Positions 1 through 8,165 of a stretch of 33,614 bases of DNA are shown here, piece after piece. Every line of letters begins with the position of its first letter. Positions within the stretch are counted from its first letter, which is position 1. This DNA is from Candidatus Woesebacteria bacterium GW2011_GWB1_33_38 (GTDB lineage: Bacteria; Patescibacteriota; Microgenomatia; UBA8517). The notes beneath the pieces were generated by a model. The model did no database searches. It was not told the DNA's origin and was given only the letters and a program-made list of their open reading frames with translations. The translations under genes were made by a program, and so were the position numbers. The DNA lies in contig LBPF01000006.1 in assembly GCA_000990005.1 (NCBI GenBank), positions 1-33,614 of the forward strand, given 5' to 3'.

Positions 1-51
1 CAGATTGCAGGAGTTTTTGTAGTAAAACTTAAATTTGAGATTTGGGCGTAA
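1..51 (+). CDS. possible 3' end of a CDS cut by the window edge
   Basis: Frame 1 is open from the edge for 16 codons and ends with TAA at 49-51. The tail would read QIAGVFVVKLKFEIWA. Nothing can be said about function, and an open frame this short could be chance. Confidence 0.2.
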   Translation, partial: QIAGVFVVKLKFEIWA

Positions 52-130
52 TTGAGGACATATACAATAATTTTACCAACGCAAATTACTAATTAAGCCA
101 ATGATTTTAATGATCTAATAGATAGAATTA

Positions 131-259
131 ATGAAAGAGATATGCAGGGAACAATCACTTAGAAAAAGCGCAATAGCCGGAATAGTACAAGGTCGTGTTT
201 CACCTGCTGTTTGGACCAAGTATGGTGAGTATATAATGAATAAAAAAAAGAAGGGTTAA
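131..259 (+). CDS. small ORF or gene relic, 42 aa
   Basis: An ATG-started frame encodes a basic 42-residue peptide (begins MKEICREQSLRKSAIAGIVQ, ends in a Lys run). A second frame just upstream (about 94-159) is also open and reads through INERDMQGTIT before a TAG, so the two may be frameshifted pieces of one decayed gene. No family is recognised. No promoter or ribosome site is obvious. The rest of 52-320 shows no other gene. Confidence 0.25.
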   Translation: MKEICREQSLRKSAIAGIVQGRVSPAVWTKYGEYIMNKKKKG

Positions 260-322
260 GAGATAGAAAAATAGTTATCTACTTTTCAATTTGTAAATCT
301 CAAAGGTGTTTATAGTTGCTTC

Positions 323-359
323 TTGACAAAAGTTTGTACAACTATTACCATATAGTTGT
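323..359 (+). promoter_or_regulatory. promoter with inverted-repeat operator for the 361 ATPase
   Basis: TTGACA at 323-328 is followed after 17 nt by TACCAT (346-351), 9 nt before the ATG at 361, so the message is probably leaderless. An inverted repeat, ACAACTAT (338-345) and ATAGTTGT (352-359), covers the -10. The 11-mer TTTGTACAACT occurs at 333-343 and again at 366-376 inside the gene. This arrangement suits repression by a dimeric protein. Confidence 0.6.
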
Positions 360-360
360 C

Positions 361-1596
361 ATGAATTTGTACAACTTAGAGGAACTACTTGTCAGTCAGA
401 ATCCTCAATTTATTTCAGGCAAAATAGATGAAGTAGGGTATAAAAGAGATATTTTCCCACAATTTTGCCATGAGTTAAAAAATAAAAAACTAATTATTAC
501 GCTTAATGGTCCTAGAAGAAGTGGTAAAACTTTTATCATAAAACAAGGAATGAGGTATTTGATTGAAAATGGAGTAAGCCCAAAAAATGTCAGTTATTTT
601 CAGTTCTCAAGTATTTTAAATGATAAAGAGATAATAATTAAGCTGGCCGACATTTTTTTAAAGAAATATTCAATAGATGGACAGAAATATTTGTTTTTGG
701 ATGAAGTGCAATTGGTTGATTTCTGGCAGGATCAAGTAAAGTTTCTTTACGATACATTTAAAGACATTAAAATTATTGTTAGCGGGTCAACTTCACTTTT
801 TTATAAACAGAGATCAGTAGAGAGTCTGGCTGGGAGAATTTATAAAATTAAACTTGGAGCATTAAATTTTCACGAATACTTAAGATTTAAAAAAATAGAT
901 GAGCCGTCGAATAATAGGGCTGAATTTATAACAAACCTAAATATTTATAGGAGTGAATTTAGAAAATATTTATCCTTTGGACAATATCCTGAAGTCGTTG
1001 CAAATTCTGAACTTGATTACAAGAAGTATATACACGATTTAGCAGATCAAATAATTAATTTTGATGCTTTATATTTTTTATCTAAAATTAATAGACAATT
1101 GTTTTTAGATACTATTAAAACTTTGTCGTTTGATTTGGCAGAAGAATTTAGTGTGAATAATGTCGCTAAAATCTTGAATTCGGACAGAAGAGAAATTGGA
1201 GAATATGTGAAGATACTATCAGAACTTAATTTGTTTAATACTTGTTTTAACTTCGGCCTTAAGAGTATGAGAAAAAAGCTTTCTGGATCTAAAAAAATAT
1301 ATGCTTTAAATTCAAACCTAACTTTAAATGTAAACGGTTTTGATATAAGTTATTTAAATGATTCCAGAGTTTATGGCAAATACCTTGAGAACTATGTTTA
1401 TACAAGATTAATTGATAAATATGAAAAAGTAGAATATTTTAGAGTTGATGGTAAAGAAATTGACTTTGTAACCGAAAAAGATTGTTTTGAGGTCAAATTA
1501 AGGGAGACTCATGATTTAACAAACTGTGAAAAAATATCAGTAAAATTAAACAAAAAATTTAATCTTCTTACTGAAGAAGAAGTTTTCTTACTTTAA
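361..1596 (+). CDS. AAA_14 / DUF4143 family ATPase, copy 1
   Basis: A 411-aa P-loop ATPase of the archaeal/CPR-type AAA_14 plus DUF4143 family. Walker A GPRRSGKT is at residues 50-57, Walker B LFLDEVQ at about 111-117, and a sensor-like IIVSGSTS follows. The C-terminal third is the DUF4143 part, which in this family combines a winged helix with a PD-(D/E)XK-like fold; EIDF (about 366) and FEVK (about 376) fit the E-x-D...E-x-K metal-site pattern. A TTG start at 316 was rejected because the promoter lies between it and this ATG. It is a single-gene unit with its own operator. The cellular role is not established; a nucleic-acid-related or selfish/defence role is inference. Two paralogues lie at 6032 and 24320. 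Confidence 0.85.
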   Translation: MNLYNLEELLVSQNPQFISGKIDEVGYKRDIFPQFCHELKNKKLIITLNGPRRSGKTFIIKQGMRYLIENGVSPKNVSYFQFSSILNDKEIIIKLADIFLKKYSIDGQKYLFLDEVQLVDFWQDQVKFLYDTFKDIKIIVSGSTSLFYKQRSVESLAGRIYKIKLGALNFHEYLRFKKIDEPSNNRAEFITNLNIYRSEFRKYLSFGQYPEVVANSELDYKKYIHDLADQIINFDALYFLSKINRQLFLDTIKTLSFDLAEEFSVNNVAKILNSDRREIGEYVKILSELNLFNTCFNFGLKSMRKKLSGSKKIYALNSNLTLNVNGFDISYLNDSRVYGKYLENYVYTRLIDKYEKVEYFRVDGKEIDFVTEKDCFEVKLRETHDLTNCEKISVKLNKKFNLLTEEEVFLL

Positions 1597-1621
1597 TTTT
1601 CAAGTAGTTAGAAGTATAAAA

Positions 1622-1649
1622 TTGACAAATTTAAAGTTTACCCTATAAT
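1622..1649 (+). promoter_or_regulatory. promoter of the Tat-lipoprotein gene
   Basis: TTGACA (1622-1627), 16-nt spacer, then a perfect TATAAT (1644-1649). The ATG at 1667 follows after 17 nt with no Shine-Dalgarno sequence, giving an expected leader of about 10 nt. Confidence 0.65.
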
Positions 1650-1666
1650 ACAAGTCTCATTAATAT

Positions 1667-3877
1667 ATGACTACATTTTTTCGCCGGGATTTTTTAAAGT
1701 TGATGGGTATTACCGCGGGGTCCTTGGTCCTCACAGCTTGTGGAAATAGCAAAGAAGGTGATAGTGGTGGTTTTTCTGGGGATGAACTTGATATTGCTTG
1801 GAATATTCATGCACTAAATGTAGATAATCTTAGAGATGCGTATCTATCTAATACAAATCTTGAAGTTGTGAGTTTTGGGCCTTTTGACAAGTCAAGTCAA
1901 ACTTATCAATATCGAGCAGTTATACTTCCAAGAGATAGATTTGATGAAACCAGTTGTTACCCAGCGTCTAATAAAGTTTTTCCTAGTGATGCAGAAAAGG
2001 AATTAAGAGATAAAATTAGAGAAATATATGACGGAGCTGAAGCAGTTATGGTCTTGCAACAGCAAGGACTAAATGGGTGGGAACCTATGACTCTTCCCAC
2101 TTCTGTCAGCCAGTTAAAAATTTCAGTCGAGATAAGCAATTATCTGGTGTCATTATTTGGAGTTGAGAACGGAAAGGAGACTCCTGAGGTAATTGAAGCT
2201 AAAGCTAGAATGTATGGTGCTTTTAATCCAAGATCAACAACTGATGAGCAAGCTAATGAGATTGTAGATCGATTAATAGAAGATCCAATTAGGAATATAG
2301 GTGTTAAAGAGATTTTACCTGCTGTGAGATCTTTATGGGCCGATATACCAGAAAATGTACCGTTAGATATTGCCGTAAATATTTTAAGAGCTGGACTTAG
2401 TCCTGTTTCTGGGACAGATACCTTTAATGAATTTCATAACGTGGCTGTAAAATCAGGTTATGCAGATGCGGTTTTTATACCCAGAGCAACAGCATACGAT
2501 GAAGGAGTAAAAGCACTGGAGAAATTAAAGATGGAATTAGGTAGGAAACCTGAGGTCTATTTTATAGAAAGACACACTATGTATGGTCTTACATCCAAGG
2601 TAATGGTTAGACACGACCCTGGAGATTTAGAGGAAAATAGAAAAAAAGACGGTGTATTTGACCTTGATGGTAAATATGCAACTTCAAACTCTGATATGGT
2701 TAAACAATGGGAAGAAAAGGGCTGTTTTGAGGTGCTCGATCCAAATTCTCTTGAATACCAAGATGCTGTTGATTTTTTTAGGATTAATACCAAAAGTAAT
2801 TTGATAAGAGGAGAAGTACAAAGAATTTTGAGAGTAAAGAAAGATATGATGTCATATTTCTTAGTTCCAAACAAATTTATCGGAGACTCCAAAGTTTCTG
2901 GAGGTTTTGGAATGCCAGTTTTTATGGATAATTTCGATTCTGAAGGTAAACAATTGCAAGTTCCTGAGCCTAAAGTAATGGTGTTTAGAGAAATGATGAG
3001 GGATAAGTTGGGTATTCAATCAATTCAACCACGAGATCAGGTTTGGAGCAATTGGATTACGGAATGGACTGAGAGCGCAAATAAACTTCTTGATTTAGGG
3101 GTTCATGAAATATCAAGAATTGGGGCTTGTTCTCCAATCGAAATGTTATCAAGATTTTTGATAGGTTATCACGACGTGATGAGGCGGAATCAGTTTTGGA
3201 TGTGGTCTAGTTCCAGAGGACAGGCTGTTTTACTGGACTGGTTCTATGGTGTTTTAGTGGATGATAAAGGCAGTAAATTAAAAGAGACAAATTTGTTGAC
3301 AGCGGTTGACGATATAGAAGTTTACCAATTAACAGCAGATAATTATGCAGGTTGGATTAAAAAATTAGCTAAAATGGCAAATAATTTATTCCGCAAAGAC
3401 ATTTTACCAGAAGAAGATGTTGTTTCAGTTGGATCTGCATTAGAAGATGACGGAACAAGAATGATAATTAAAAAAGGTGAGATGGTACCAACAACCAGAT
3501 TGATTAATATTGGAGGAGATTTATTTGTTACTGTGGGGCCAATTATGAAAGATGAAAATGCCACCAATATGGCATTAAACGAATGGGGAGCTAATCCTCA
3601 GTCTGGATTTTGGAATGGAGTAAGAAATTGGGGATTAAACGATAGTATTAAGGGGGTTTTGGCTATTAGGTATGAAGACGCTCTTAAAAAAGGATTAATT
3701 CTTGATCCAGATCCAAATCTTTTGGAAGCAGTTAAAAAAATTGCCGCAACACTTATTATTGCAGGATCCGTTGTTTATTGGATTGCCGCTCCTGTTTCGG
3801 CGGGAGCTGTTGTTACCGCAGGTGGTTTAGCTGTAAGGACAGCAATTGGGAGAATATTTAACTTTATAACAAGATAA
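1667..3877 (+). CDS. Tat-signal lipoprotein of unknown function, 736 aa
   Basis: The N-terminus carries a twin-arginine motif (RRDFLKLMG, residues 6-14), a hydrophobic stretch and a lipobox-like LTACG, so export by Tat and lipid attachment at Cys25 is likely. The mature part is a large soluble region with no motif I recognise. The last about 50 residues include a hydrophobic, Ala/Gly/Val-rich segment (about 692-722) that could be a membrane helix or hairpin, so both ends may contact the membrane. It has its own strong promoter and is convergent with the ABC exporter. Being monocistronic, it gains no functional hint from neighbours. The reading frame is intact. Function unknown. Confidence 0.8.
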   Translation: MTTFFRRDFLKLMGITAGSLVLTACGNSKEGDSGGFSGDELDIAWNIHALNVDNLRDAYLSNTNLEVVSFGPFDKSSQTYQYRAVILPRDRFDETSCYPASNKVFPSDAEKELRDKIREIYDGAEAVMVLQQQGLNGWEPMTLPTSVSQLKISVEISNYLVSLFGVENGKETPEVIEAKARMYGAFNPRSTTDEQANEIVDRLIEDPIRNIGVKEILPAVRSLWADIPENVPLDIAVNILRAGLSPVSGTDTFNEFHNVAVKSGYADAVFIPRATAYDEGVKALEKLKMELGRKPEVYFIERHTMYGLTSKVMVRHDPGDLEENRKKDGVFDLDGKYATSNSDMVKQWEEKGCFEVLDPNSLEYQDAVDFFRINTKSNLIRGEVQRILRVKKDMMSYFLVPNKFIGDSKVSGGFGMPVFMDNFDSEGKQLQVPEPKVMVFREMMRDKLGIQSIQPRDQVWSNWITEWTESANKLLDLGVHEISRIGACSPIEMLSRFLIGYHDVMRRNQFWMWSSSRGQAVLLDWFYGVLVDDKGSKLKETNLLTAVDDIEVYQLTADNYAGWIKKLAKMANNLFRKDILPEEDVVSVGSALEDDGTRMIIKKGEMVPTTRLINIGGDLFVTVGPIMKDENATNMALNEWGANPQSGFWNGVRNWGLNDSIKGVLAIRYEDALKKGLILDPDPNLLEAVKKIAATLIIAGSVVYWIAAPVSAGAVVTAGGLAVRTAIGRIFNFITR

Positions 3878-3895
3878 ACATTAATTTTTTCAATC

Positions 3896-5662
3896 TTAAC
3901 TTTGCAAATTCCAAAGGTGTTTATAAAGTCCGTTTTTATTTTCAACTAAATCTTTATGACTTCCTTCTTCAATTATTTTTCCATCATCCATGACAATTAT
4001 TCTATCTGCTTTGGCAATTGTTGAAAGGCGGTGGGCTATTACAATAGTAGTTTTGTTTTTGGCATAATTCCAAAAAGCATCTTGAATTAATTTTTCTGAT
4101 TCTGAATCAAGATGGGAAGTTGCTTCATCAAAAATTATAATGTCAGGATTACTCATAATCATGCGGGCTATGGCAAGCCTTTGTTTTTGTCCACCTGAAA
4201 GTTTAATTCCCCGTTCACCTACATTTGTCTCGTATTTTTGAGGGAGTTTTTCAATAAAATCAGAAAGGTGGGCCATTCGGGAAGCTTCTATGAGGGTCGG
4301 AACCTCTGCAGATAGGCCTTTCAGGTTCCGACCCTGTAAGATCCGCTGTGAGGTTCCACCGTAAGCGATGTTATATCCAATTGTGTTGTTAAATAAAACT
4401 GCCTCCTGTGGCACAACTCCAAAAAAACTTCTTAAATCAGTTTTTAAAAAGTCTTTGATATCAATTCCGTCAATTGTAATCTCTCCACCTGTTGGGTCAA
4501 AAAATCTCATTAGAAGTTTTGTGATTGTAGTTTTACCTGATCCGCTTCTTCCCACAAAGGCAACAGATTCTCCAGCTTTTATAGTTAAATTTAATTTTTT
4601 AATTGCATTTTTGGTTCCACCTAAATACGAATGAGAAACATTTTTAAACTCAATCACTCCTTTAAGTGACTTAAGTAACTTAGGTTTTATAGGGTCTAAG
4701 ACTTCTTCTTTGTATTCCAAAAGACCAAAGTATTTTTCAATGTCTGCATAATTTTTGGCTAAATCACGGGTTGACCAGACTAAGTCCCAAAGTTTAGGAT
4801 AAAAGGCTGATAGAAAGCCTGTAATTAAGACAAAATCGGGGACTGTCAAATTTAAATCTATGGCTTGATTAATGGTTAGATAAAGCACTAAAAATATGCT
4901 TAAACTAATTAATGTTCCCATTACAGCATCAATTAAGCGGAAAGAATTGCCATATCCCCAAAGTGCCCTTTTCCAAGGAATAAATGACTTTGTAAGCCTT
5001 TTGTTTTCCCATTTTTCTTTGGCAAAGAGTTTAACTGTTTCAAAGTTGATTAAGTTATCCGTTATAATTCCACTAATTGCATCTTCTTCATGATTAAAAA
5101 TTTTTCTTTTGGCAACATTGTTGGCAACTAAAAATTTAGCTGCAATTATAGTTATAATCAAAGAAGCTGTAGTTAGAACAACGATTAAAGGATTTAAGTT
5201 GAGTAAGAAATAAACCATGACTAAAAAGCCAATTAATACTCCAAACATTCTGACGTGAACGTCATGGAAAAAAGAAAAGAAGGCTCCGTCTCCTCGTTTA
5301 AAGGCTGAAATTAAACTTCCTGTTGATTTATTGGTGTGAAATGAGAAGTCTAAATTTTGGACATGTTTAAATATATCTATTCTAGCGTTTTTGGCAGCTT
5401 CAAATAGAATTGAATCACCGACATAAAAAGCAAAAATATCAGTAATTACTCCCAAAAATCTTGTTCCAATAAATATAAATAAAAGATTAATTAAATAGTT
5501 TTGATCCAAAGAGGGGATTGCTTTAACAAAAAGTTGATAAAAGTAGGGGTTTAAATTCATGGCAATGTTAGAAATTATTACCAATAGAAGAAAAAACCCA
5601 AAAAGAGGCTTATTTTTTAATAAATAGTGGTAAAAAGTCGCAAAGACTTTAAAAATAGACAT
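3896..5662 (-). CDS. ABC exporter, fused permease and ATPase (MsbA/LmrA-like)
   Basis: A 588-aa half-transporter. Residues 1-310 contain about six membrane helices (type I exporter fold). The ATPase domain follows, with Walker A GRSGSGKT (371-378), Q-loop Q419, signature LSGGQ (488-492), Walker B IIIFDE (508-513) and the H-loop histidine at 544, all intact. It should act as a homodimer or heterodimer exporting lipid, peptide or drug; the substrate cannot be inferred. Between Q-loop and signature, where relatives have roughly 11 residues between the AYG and the helix leading to AH, there are about 23. The extra part is encoded by a GC-rich palindrome (4293-4335). A TAAAAT box precedes the ATG by about 20 nt on the minus strand. 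Confidence 0.92.
   Translation of the reverse strand: MSIFKVFATFYHYLLKNKPLFGFFLLLVIISNIAMNLNPYFYQLFVKAIPSLDQNYLINLLFIFIGTRFLGVITDIFAFYVGDSILFEAAKNARIDIFKHVQNLDFSFHTNKSTGSLISAFKRGDGAFFSFFHDVHVRMFGVLIGFLVMVYFLLNLNPLIVVLTTASLIITIIAAKFLVANNVAKRKIFNHEEDAISGIITDNLINFETVKLFAKEKWENKRLTKSFIPWKRALWGYGNSFRLIDAVMGTLISLSIFLVLYLTINQAIDLNLTVPDFVLITGFLSAFYPKLWDLVWSTRDLAKNYADIEKYFGLLEYKEEVLDPIKPKLLKSLKGVIEFKNVSHSYLGGTKNAIKKLNLTIKAGESVAFVGRSGSGKTTITKLLMRFFDPTGGEITIDGIDIKDFLKTDLRSFFGVVPQEAVLFNNTIGYNIAYGGTSQRILQGRNLKGLSAEVPTLIEASRMAHLSDFIEKLPQKYETNVGERGIKLSGGQKQRLAIARMIMSNPDIIIFDEATSHLDSESEKLIQDAFWNYAKNKTTIVIAHRLSTIAKADRIIVMDDGKIIEEGSHKDLVENKNGLYKHLWNLQS
4293..4357. repeat. palindromic element inserted in frame in the ABC gene
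   Basis: Perfect 13-bp inverted arms lie at 4293-4305 (AGGGTCGGAACCT) and 4323-4335. An additional partial copy of the right arm (GAGGTTCC) lies at 4350-4357. The patch is clearly more GC-rich than the surrounding gene. It encodes residues about 436-457 of the transporter without disturbing the frame. The boundaries are approximate. Confidence 0.65.
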
Positions 5663-5702
5663 AGAGAAGTGTAAATTTTACCACAAAAGCAAGTTTTGAA
5701 GT

Positions 5703-5915
5703 TTAATTTTCTCTCTCAGTTTTAAAATTTGGAGTAGCTTGAAGTCCTATGTCATTTTCTTTCAATAATTCGTTTTTTGTTTCAGGCTTGGTAACAGCCA
5801 TGGCTACCAATTCAGCTTCTCTCAACGATAAGTCAGCATGTCTTGGTCTGTACCCCCCCCTCTTGTGTGGTTTGTAGTGTCGTGATCCACTTTGTTGTCT
5901 TTTGCCGTGTGACAT
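5703..5915 (-). CDS. small basic protein with a G8 tract, 70 aa
   Basis: A 70-residue protein whose first 25 residues are rich in His, Arg, Lys and Gly (MSHGKRQQSGSRHY...), followed by a more acidic helical half. No family is recognised; the basic start could bind nucleic acid. Codons 19-21 (Arg-Gly-Gly) are written by a run of eight G on the coding strand (C8 at 5853-5860), which is a plausible slippage site. The promoter TTGCAA-16-TAAAAT ends 9 nt before the ATG, so the mRNA is probably leaderless. Confidence 0.6.
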   Translation of the reverse strand: MSHGKRQQSGSRHYKPHKRGGYRPRHADLSLREAELVAMAVTKPETKNELLKENDIGLQATPNFKTEREN

Positions 5916-5924
5916 TAATGCCTA

Positions 5925-5952
5925 ATTTTACAAAATTTTCATCAAGTTGCAA
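5925..5952 (-). promoter_or_regulatory. promoter of the 5915 small gene
   Basis: On the minus strand TTGCAA (5952-5947) and TAAAAT (5930-5925) are separated by 16 nt. The start codon follows 9 nt after the -10. Confidence 0.5.
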
Positions 5953-5992
5953 GGGGAGAAAATTAAATTATTACCGGCTTTGTATATTCTAC

Positions 5993-6022
5993 TTGACAAA
6001 AAGTATACTTTTTGTCTAAAAT
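5993..6022 (+). promoter_or_regulatory. promoter overlaid by a perfect 22-bp palindrome
   Basis: TTGACA (5993-5998) and TAAAAT (6017-6022) are 18 nt apart, and the ATG follows 9 nt later. The arms GACAAAAAGTA (5995-6005) and TACTTTTTGTC (6006-6016) form a perfect palindrome without a spacer that fills the space between -35 and -10. A dimeric repressor bound here would block RNA polymerase. Confidence 0.75.
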
Positions 6023-6031
6023 AAGTAAATT

Positions 6032-7213
6032 ATGTTCATAAAACGTAAAATATTACCTCTTTTAGAAAAATATTTGGAATATCCAGAAGCGATTGTATTA
6101 ACAGGGTTTCGTAGGGTTGGGAAATCCACGTTGGTTAAATATCTTTTTGATAACTTAAAAACGAGTAATAAATTATTTTTAGATATGGAAAGCCCAGTTA
6201 ACCAAAAAATATTTCAAGAGGAAAATTATGACGCTATTACAACCAAATTTAAAGAACTTGGTTTAAATATTAAAGGAAAATCATATATCTTTATGGATGA
6301 AATTCAGTTTGTTAAAGATACGCCTTCAATTGTTAAATATTTATTCGATCATTATAAAATAAAGTTTGTTTTGACTGGATCAAGTAGCTTTTATCTAAAA
6401 AATTATTTTACAGAAAGTCTCTCGGGTAGAAAGTTCATTTTTGAACTTATGCCTTTAACATTTGAAGAATTTTTATGGTTTAGGGGAGAAAAAGTAACTG
6501 TTTCGGCAAATTATGATTTATTAAGGCATTTATATGATGAATATATGAATTTTGGTGGATTACCGGGAGTTGTCTTGGAAAGTACAATTGAAGCTAAAAA
6601 CCTAAAACTAGATGATGCCTTGGGATCATATTTCCAACTTGATGTTGCTAATCTTTCCACATTTAGAGACATAAAAATACTAAAATCGCTTCTTTTTTTG
6701 TTAGCCTCAAGGGTTGGAAGTAAATTAGATATCAGCAAATTGTCAGAAAGTTTAGGGGTTTCAAGGCAAAGCCTTTACAATTATCTTGAGTTTTTTGAAC
6801 AAACATATTTGATACATCTAGCTCCAGCTTATTCAAATTCTTCAGATATTATAATTAGGAAAAATCCAAAATTATATTTTTCTGATAGTGGTTTACTAAA
6901 TCGAATTGATAAAGTTTCAACTGGGCAAACTTTTGAAAATACTATTTTTAACCAACTTTTTATAAGCGACTATTTTAAAAGGGAGACAAAAATATTTGTA
7001 CCTAGAGTTAGTTACTTCCAGAAAAAGAGTGGGGCCGAAATCGATTTCATATCAGCTAATGTTGGCTATGAAGTTAAATTAACAGGCACCTCTAACGATG
7101 TCAGAAGAGTCAATAAATTTGCTTCAAATTTAAAGTTAGATAGCTCGTATGTTATTAGTCTTGAAAAACCAAAGTTTAAGACTCAGGGAGTTGTTTATCC
7201 ATTTAAAATTTAA
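6032..7213 (+). CDS. AAA_14 / DUF4143 family ATPase, copy 2
   Basis: A 393-aa ATPase with Walker A GFRRVGKS (25-32), Walker B IFMDEIQ (86-92), a sensor FVLTGSSS and the family segment ESLSGRKFIFELMPLTFEEF. A winged-helix-like stretch around residues 235-262 (LDISKLSESLGVSRQSLYNY) precedes the C-terminal nuclease-fold motif GAEIDF...YEVK (334-349). It is a free-standing gene with a promoter and operator palindrome directly in front. The protein is only distantly similar to the copies at 361 and 24320, so these are probably independent acquisitions rather than recent duplicates. Biological role unknown. Confidence 0.85.
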   Translation: MFIKRKILPLLEKYLEYPEAIVLTGFRRVGKSTLVKYLFDNLKTSNKLFLDMESPVNQKIFQEENYDAITTKFKELGLNIKGKSYIFMDEIQFVKDTPSIVKYLFDHYKIKFVLTGSSSFYLKNYFTESLSGRKFIFELMPLTFEEFLWFRGEKVTVSANYDLLRHLYDEYMNFGGLPGVVLESTIEAKNLKLDDALGSYFQLDVANLSTFRDIKILKSLLFLLASRVGSKLDISKLSESLGVSRQSLYNYLEFFEQTYLIHLAPAYSNSSDIIIRKNPKLYFSDSGLLNRIDKVSTGQTFENTIFNQLFISDYFKRETKIFVPRVSYFQKKSGAEIDFISANVGYEVKLTGTSNDVRRVNKFASNLKLDSSYVISLEKPKFKTQGVVYPFKI

Positions 7214-7233
7214 ATAATTACTGGATTATTAAT

Positions 7234-7551
7234 TTAATTCCACATATAACCTCTATTGTTGATTGTTTCAAGTCTTTTTGGGTTAATTCCTAATTTTTTC
7301 AATTTTTTTCTGAACCTTGAAATAACTTGATTAATGGCCCAATCGGTTACATCGGGATTATCCCAGATAATTTCAGCAATTTCGTCCTTATTGATAATTT
7401 TACTTTTATTATTCTCAAAATGATCAAGTAATATTTTATTTTTACCTCTAAGTTTGCTTTGGTTATTGATATCGGCTATAGACAAATTATTAAAAAGTTT
7501 TTCTAGTTCTTTTAATCTTTTCCCTATGGTGAGTAGAGTTTGTTGATCCAT
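7234..7551 (-). CDS. OmpR/PhoB-type winged-helix regulator, 105 aa
   Basis: The C-terminal about 70 residues match the Trans_reg_C winged helix: a KDEIAEIIW segment, then the recognition helix region INQVISRFRKKLKKLG and the wing hairpin LETINNRGYMWN. There is no receiver domain, only about 35 N-terminal helical residues that may dimerise, so it is a one-component DNA-binding protein. It is divergent from the small-protein operon starting at 7648. A perfect 27-bp inverted repeat touches its own start, suggesting autoregulation. Related C-terminal domains end the proteins at 17116-18273 and 22853-23863. Confidence 0.85.
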   Translation of the reverse strand: MDQQTLLTIGKRLKELEKLFNNLSIADINNQSKLRGKNKILLDHFENNKSKIINKDEIAEIIWDNPDVTDWAINQVISRFRKKLKKLGINPKRLETINNRGYMWN

Positions 7552-7552
7552 A

Positions 7553-7589
7553 TGACAGTTATTATACTAATAACTGTCAGAAAAGTCAA
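7553..7589 (-). promoter_or_regulatory. regulator promoter with 27-bp inverted repeat
   Basis: On the minus strand TTGACT (7589-7584), a 17-nt spacer and TATAAT (7566-7561) end 9 nt before the ATG at 7551. Arms TGACAGTTATTA (7553-7564) and TAATAACTGTCA (7568-7579) with a 3-nt centre cover the -10 and start site. More TGACA/TGTCA half sites lie at 7595-7599 and 7605-7609. Confidence 0.75.
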
Positions 7590-7594
7590 AAAAA

Positions 7595-7636
7595 TGACAC
7601 ATTTTGTCAAGACTTTTAAAATCTTATAGTTAAAAT
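7595..7636 (+). promoter_or_regulatory. probable activator-dependent promoter of the 7648 operon
   Basis: TAAAAT (7631-7636) lies 11 nt before the ATG but has no good -35 at normal spacing. Instead TGACA (7595) and GTCAAG (7606-7611) sit upstream, with 18 nt between the end of GTCAAGA and the -10. The same spacing recurs before 15906 and 18394. Confidence 0.45.
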
Positions 7637-7647
7637 ACTTAACACAT

Positions 7648-7908
7648 ATGGAGAAAAGGGTTGTAATACTTAGAGTTAGTTCTGATGAATTTTTGGCTGA
7701 ATCGTTAGCTGCAGCTGAGCATGAACGAGCAATAATGATGCAGTATGAAGCTCAAATCAAAAAAATTACGGATGATTATTTAGGAGTTTTAACTTACAAT
7801 GCAAACAGACAAATAGCTGAGATTAGGAAAAAGATGGCACCACATGCAGTAAGAGGTCTTAGATTATTAGGTGCAATGGGAGATGTGATTCTAGGAGAAA
7901 ATTCCTGA
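7648..7908 (+). CDS. small protein of unknown function, 86 aa
   Basis: First gene of a four-gene small-protein operon (gaps of 8, 3 and 6 nt follow). It is mostly helical by appearance, with an Ala/Glu-rich segment (LAESLAAAEHERAIMMQYEA) suited to coiled-coil pairing, then a Lys/Arg-containing tail. No signal peptide or membrane helix is present, and no family is recognised. It ends in TGA, one of the genes showing that TGA is a stop in this genome. The divergent winged-helix gene at 7551 is the likely regulator. Confidence 0.65.
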   Translation: MEKRVVILRVSSDEFLAESLAAAEHERAIMMQYEAQIKKITDDYLGVLTYNANRQIAEIRKKMAPHAVRGLRLLGAMGDVILGENS

Positions 7909-7916
7909 TTTAATAT

Positions 7917-8162
7917 ATGACAGAAAGATCTATAGTTATTGCAGGATTAACTCAAAAATTTCCCGGAATAGATTGGGAGATATCTGATCTTAACGCTATT
8001 CAAGGAGCTGTGGGTATTTATGATGATAAGACAATGACTGATCAATATTTTGTTTCGGGAGAAAGTAGAAAAAATCAACCAAATAAAAATACTAGATCAT
8101 CTCGTCGTCAGGCAAACATGATGAAAACAATTAATAAGCAAATTCGAAGAAGTGGAAGATAA
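7917..8162 (+). CDS. small protein of unknown function, 81 aa
   Basis: Second gene of the small-protein operon. The N-terminal half is mixed and mildly acidic; the last 30 residues are strongly basic and polar (NQPNKNTRSSRRQANMMKTI), likely disordered and able to bind nucleic acid or a membrane surface. No Cys, no signal peptide, no recognised family. Confidence 0.6.
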   Translation: MTERSIVIAGLTQKFPGIDWEISDLNAIQGAVGIYDDKTMTDQYFVSGESRKNQPNKNTRSSRRQANMMKTINKQIRRSGR

Positions 8163-8165
8163 AAT

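Noticed and set aside
316-360. TTG start at 316 for the first ATPase
   Set aside because: The TTGACA/-10 promoter and operator lie between 323 and 359; the ATG at 361 follows them and begins the family-like sequence.
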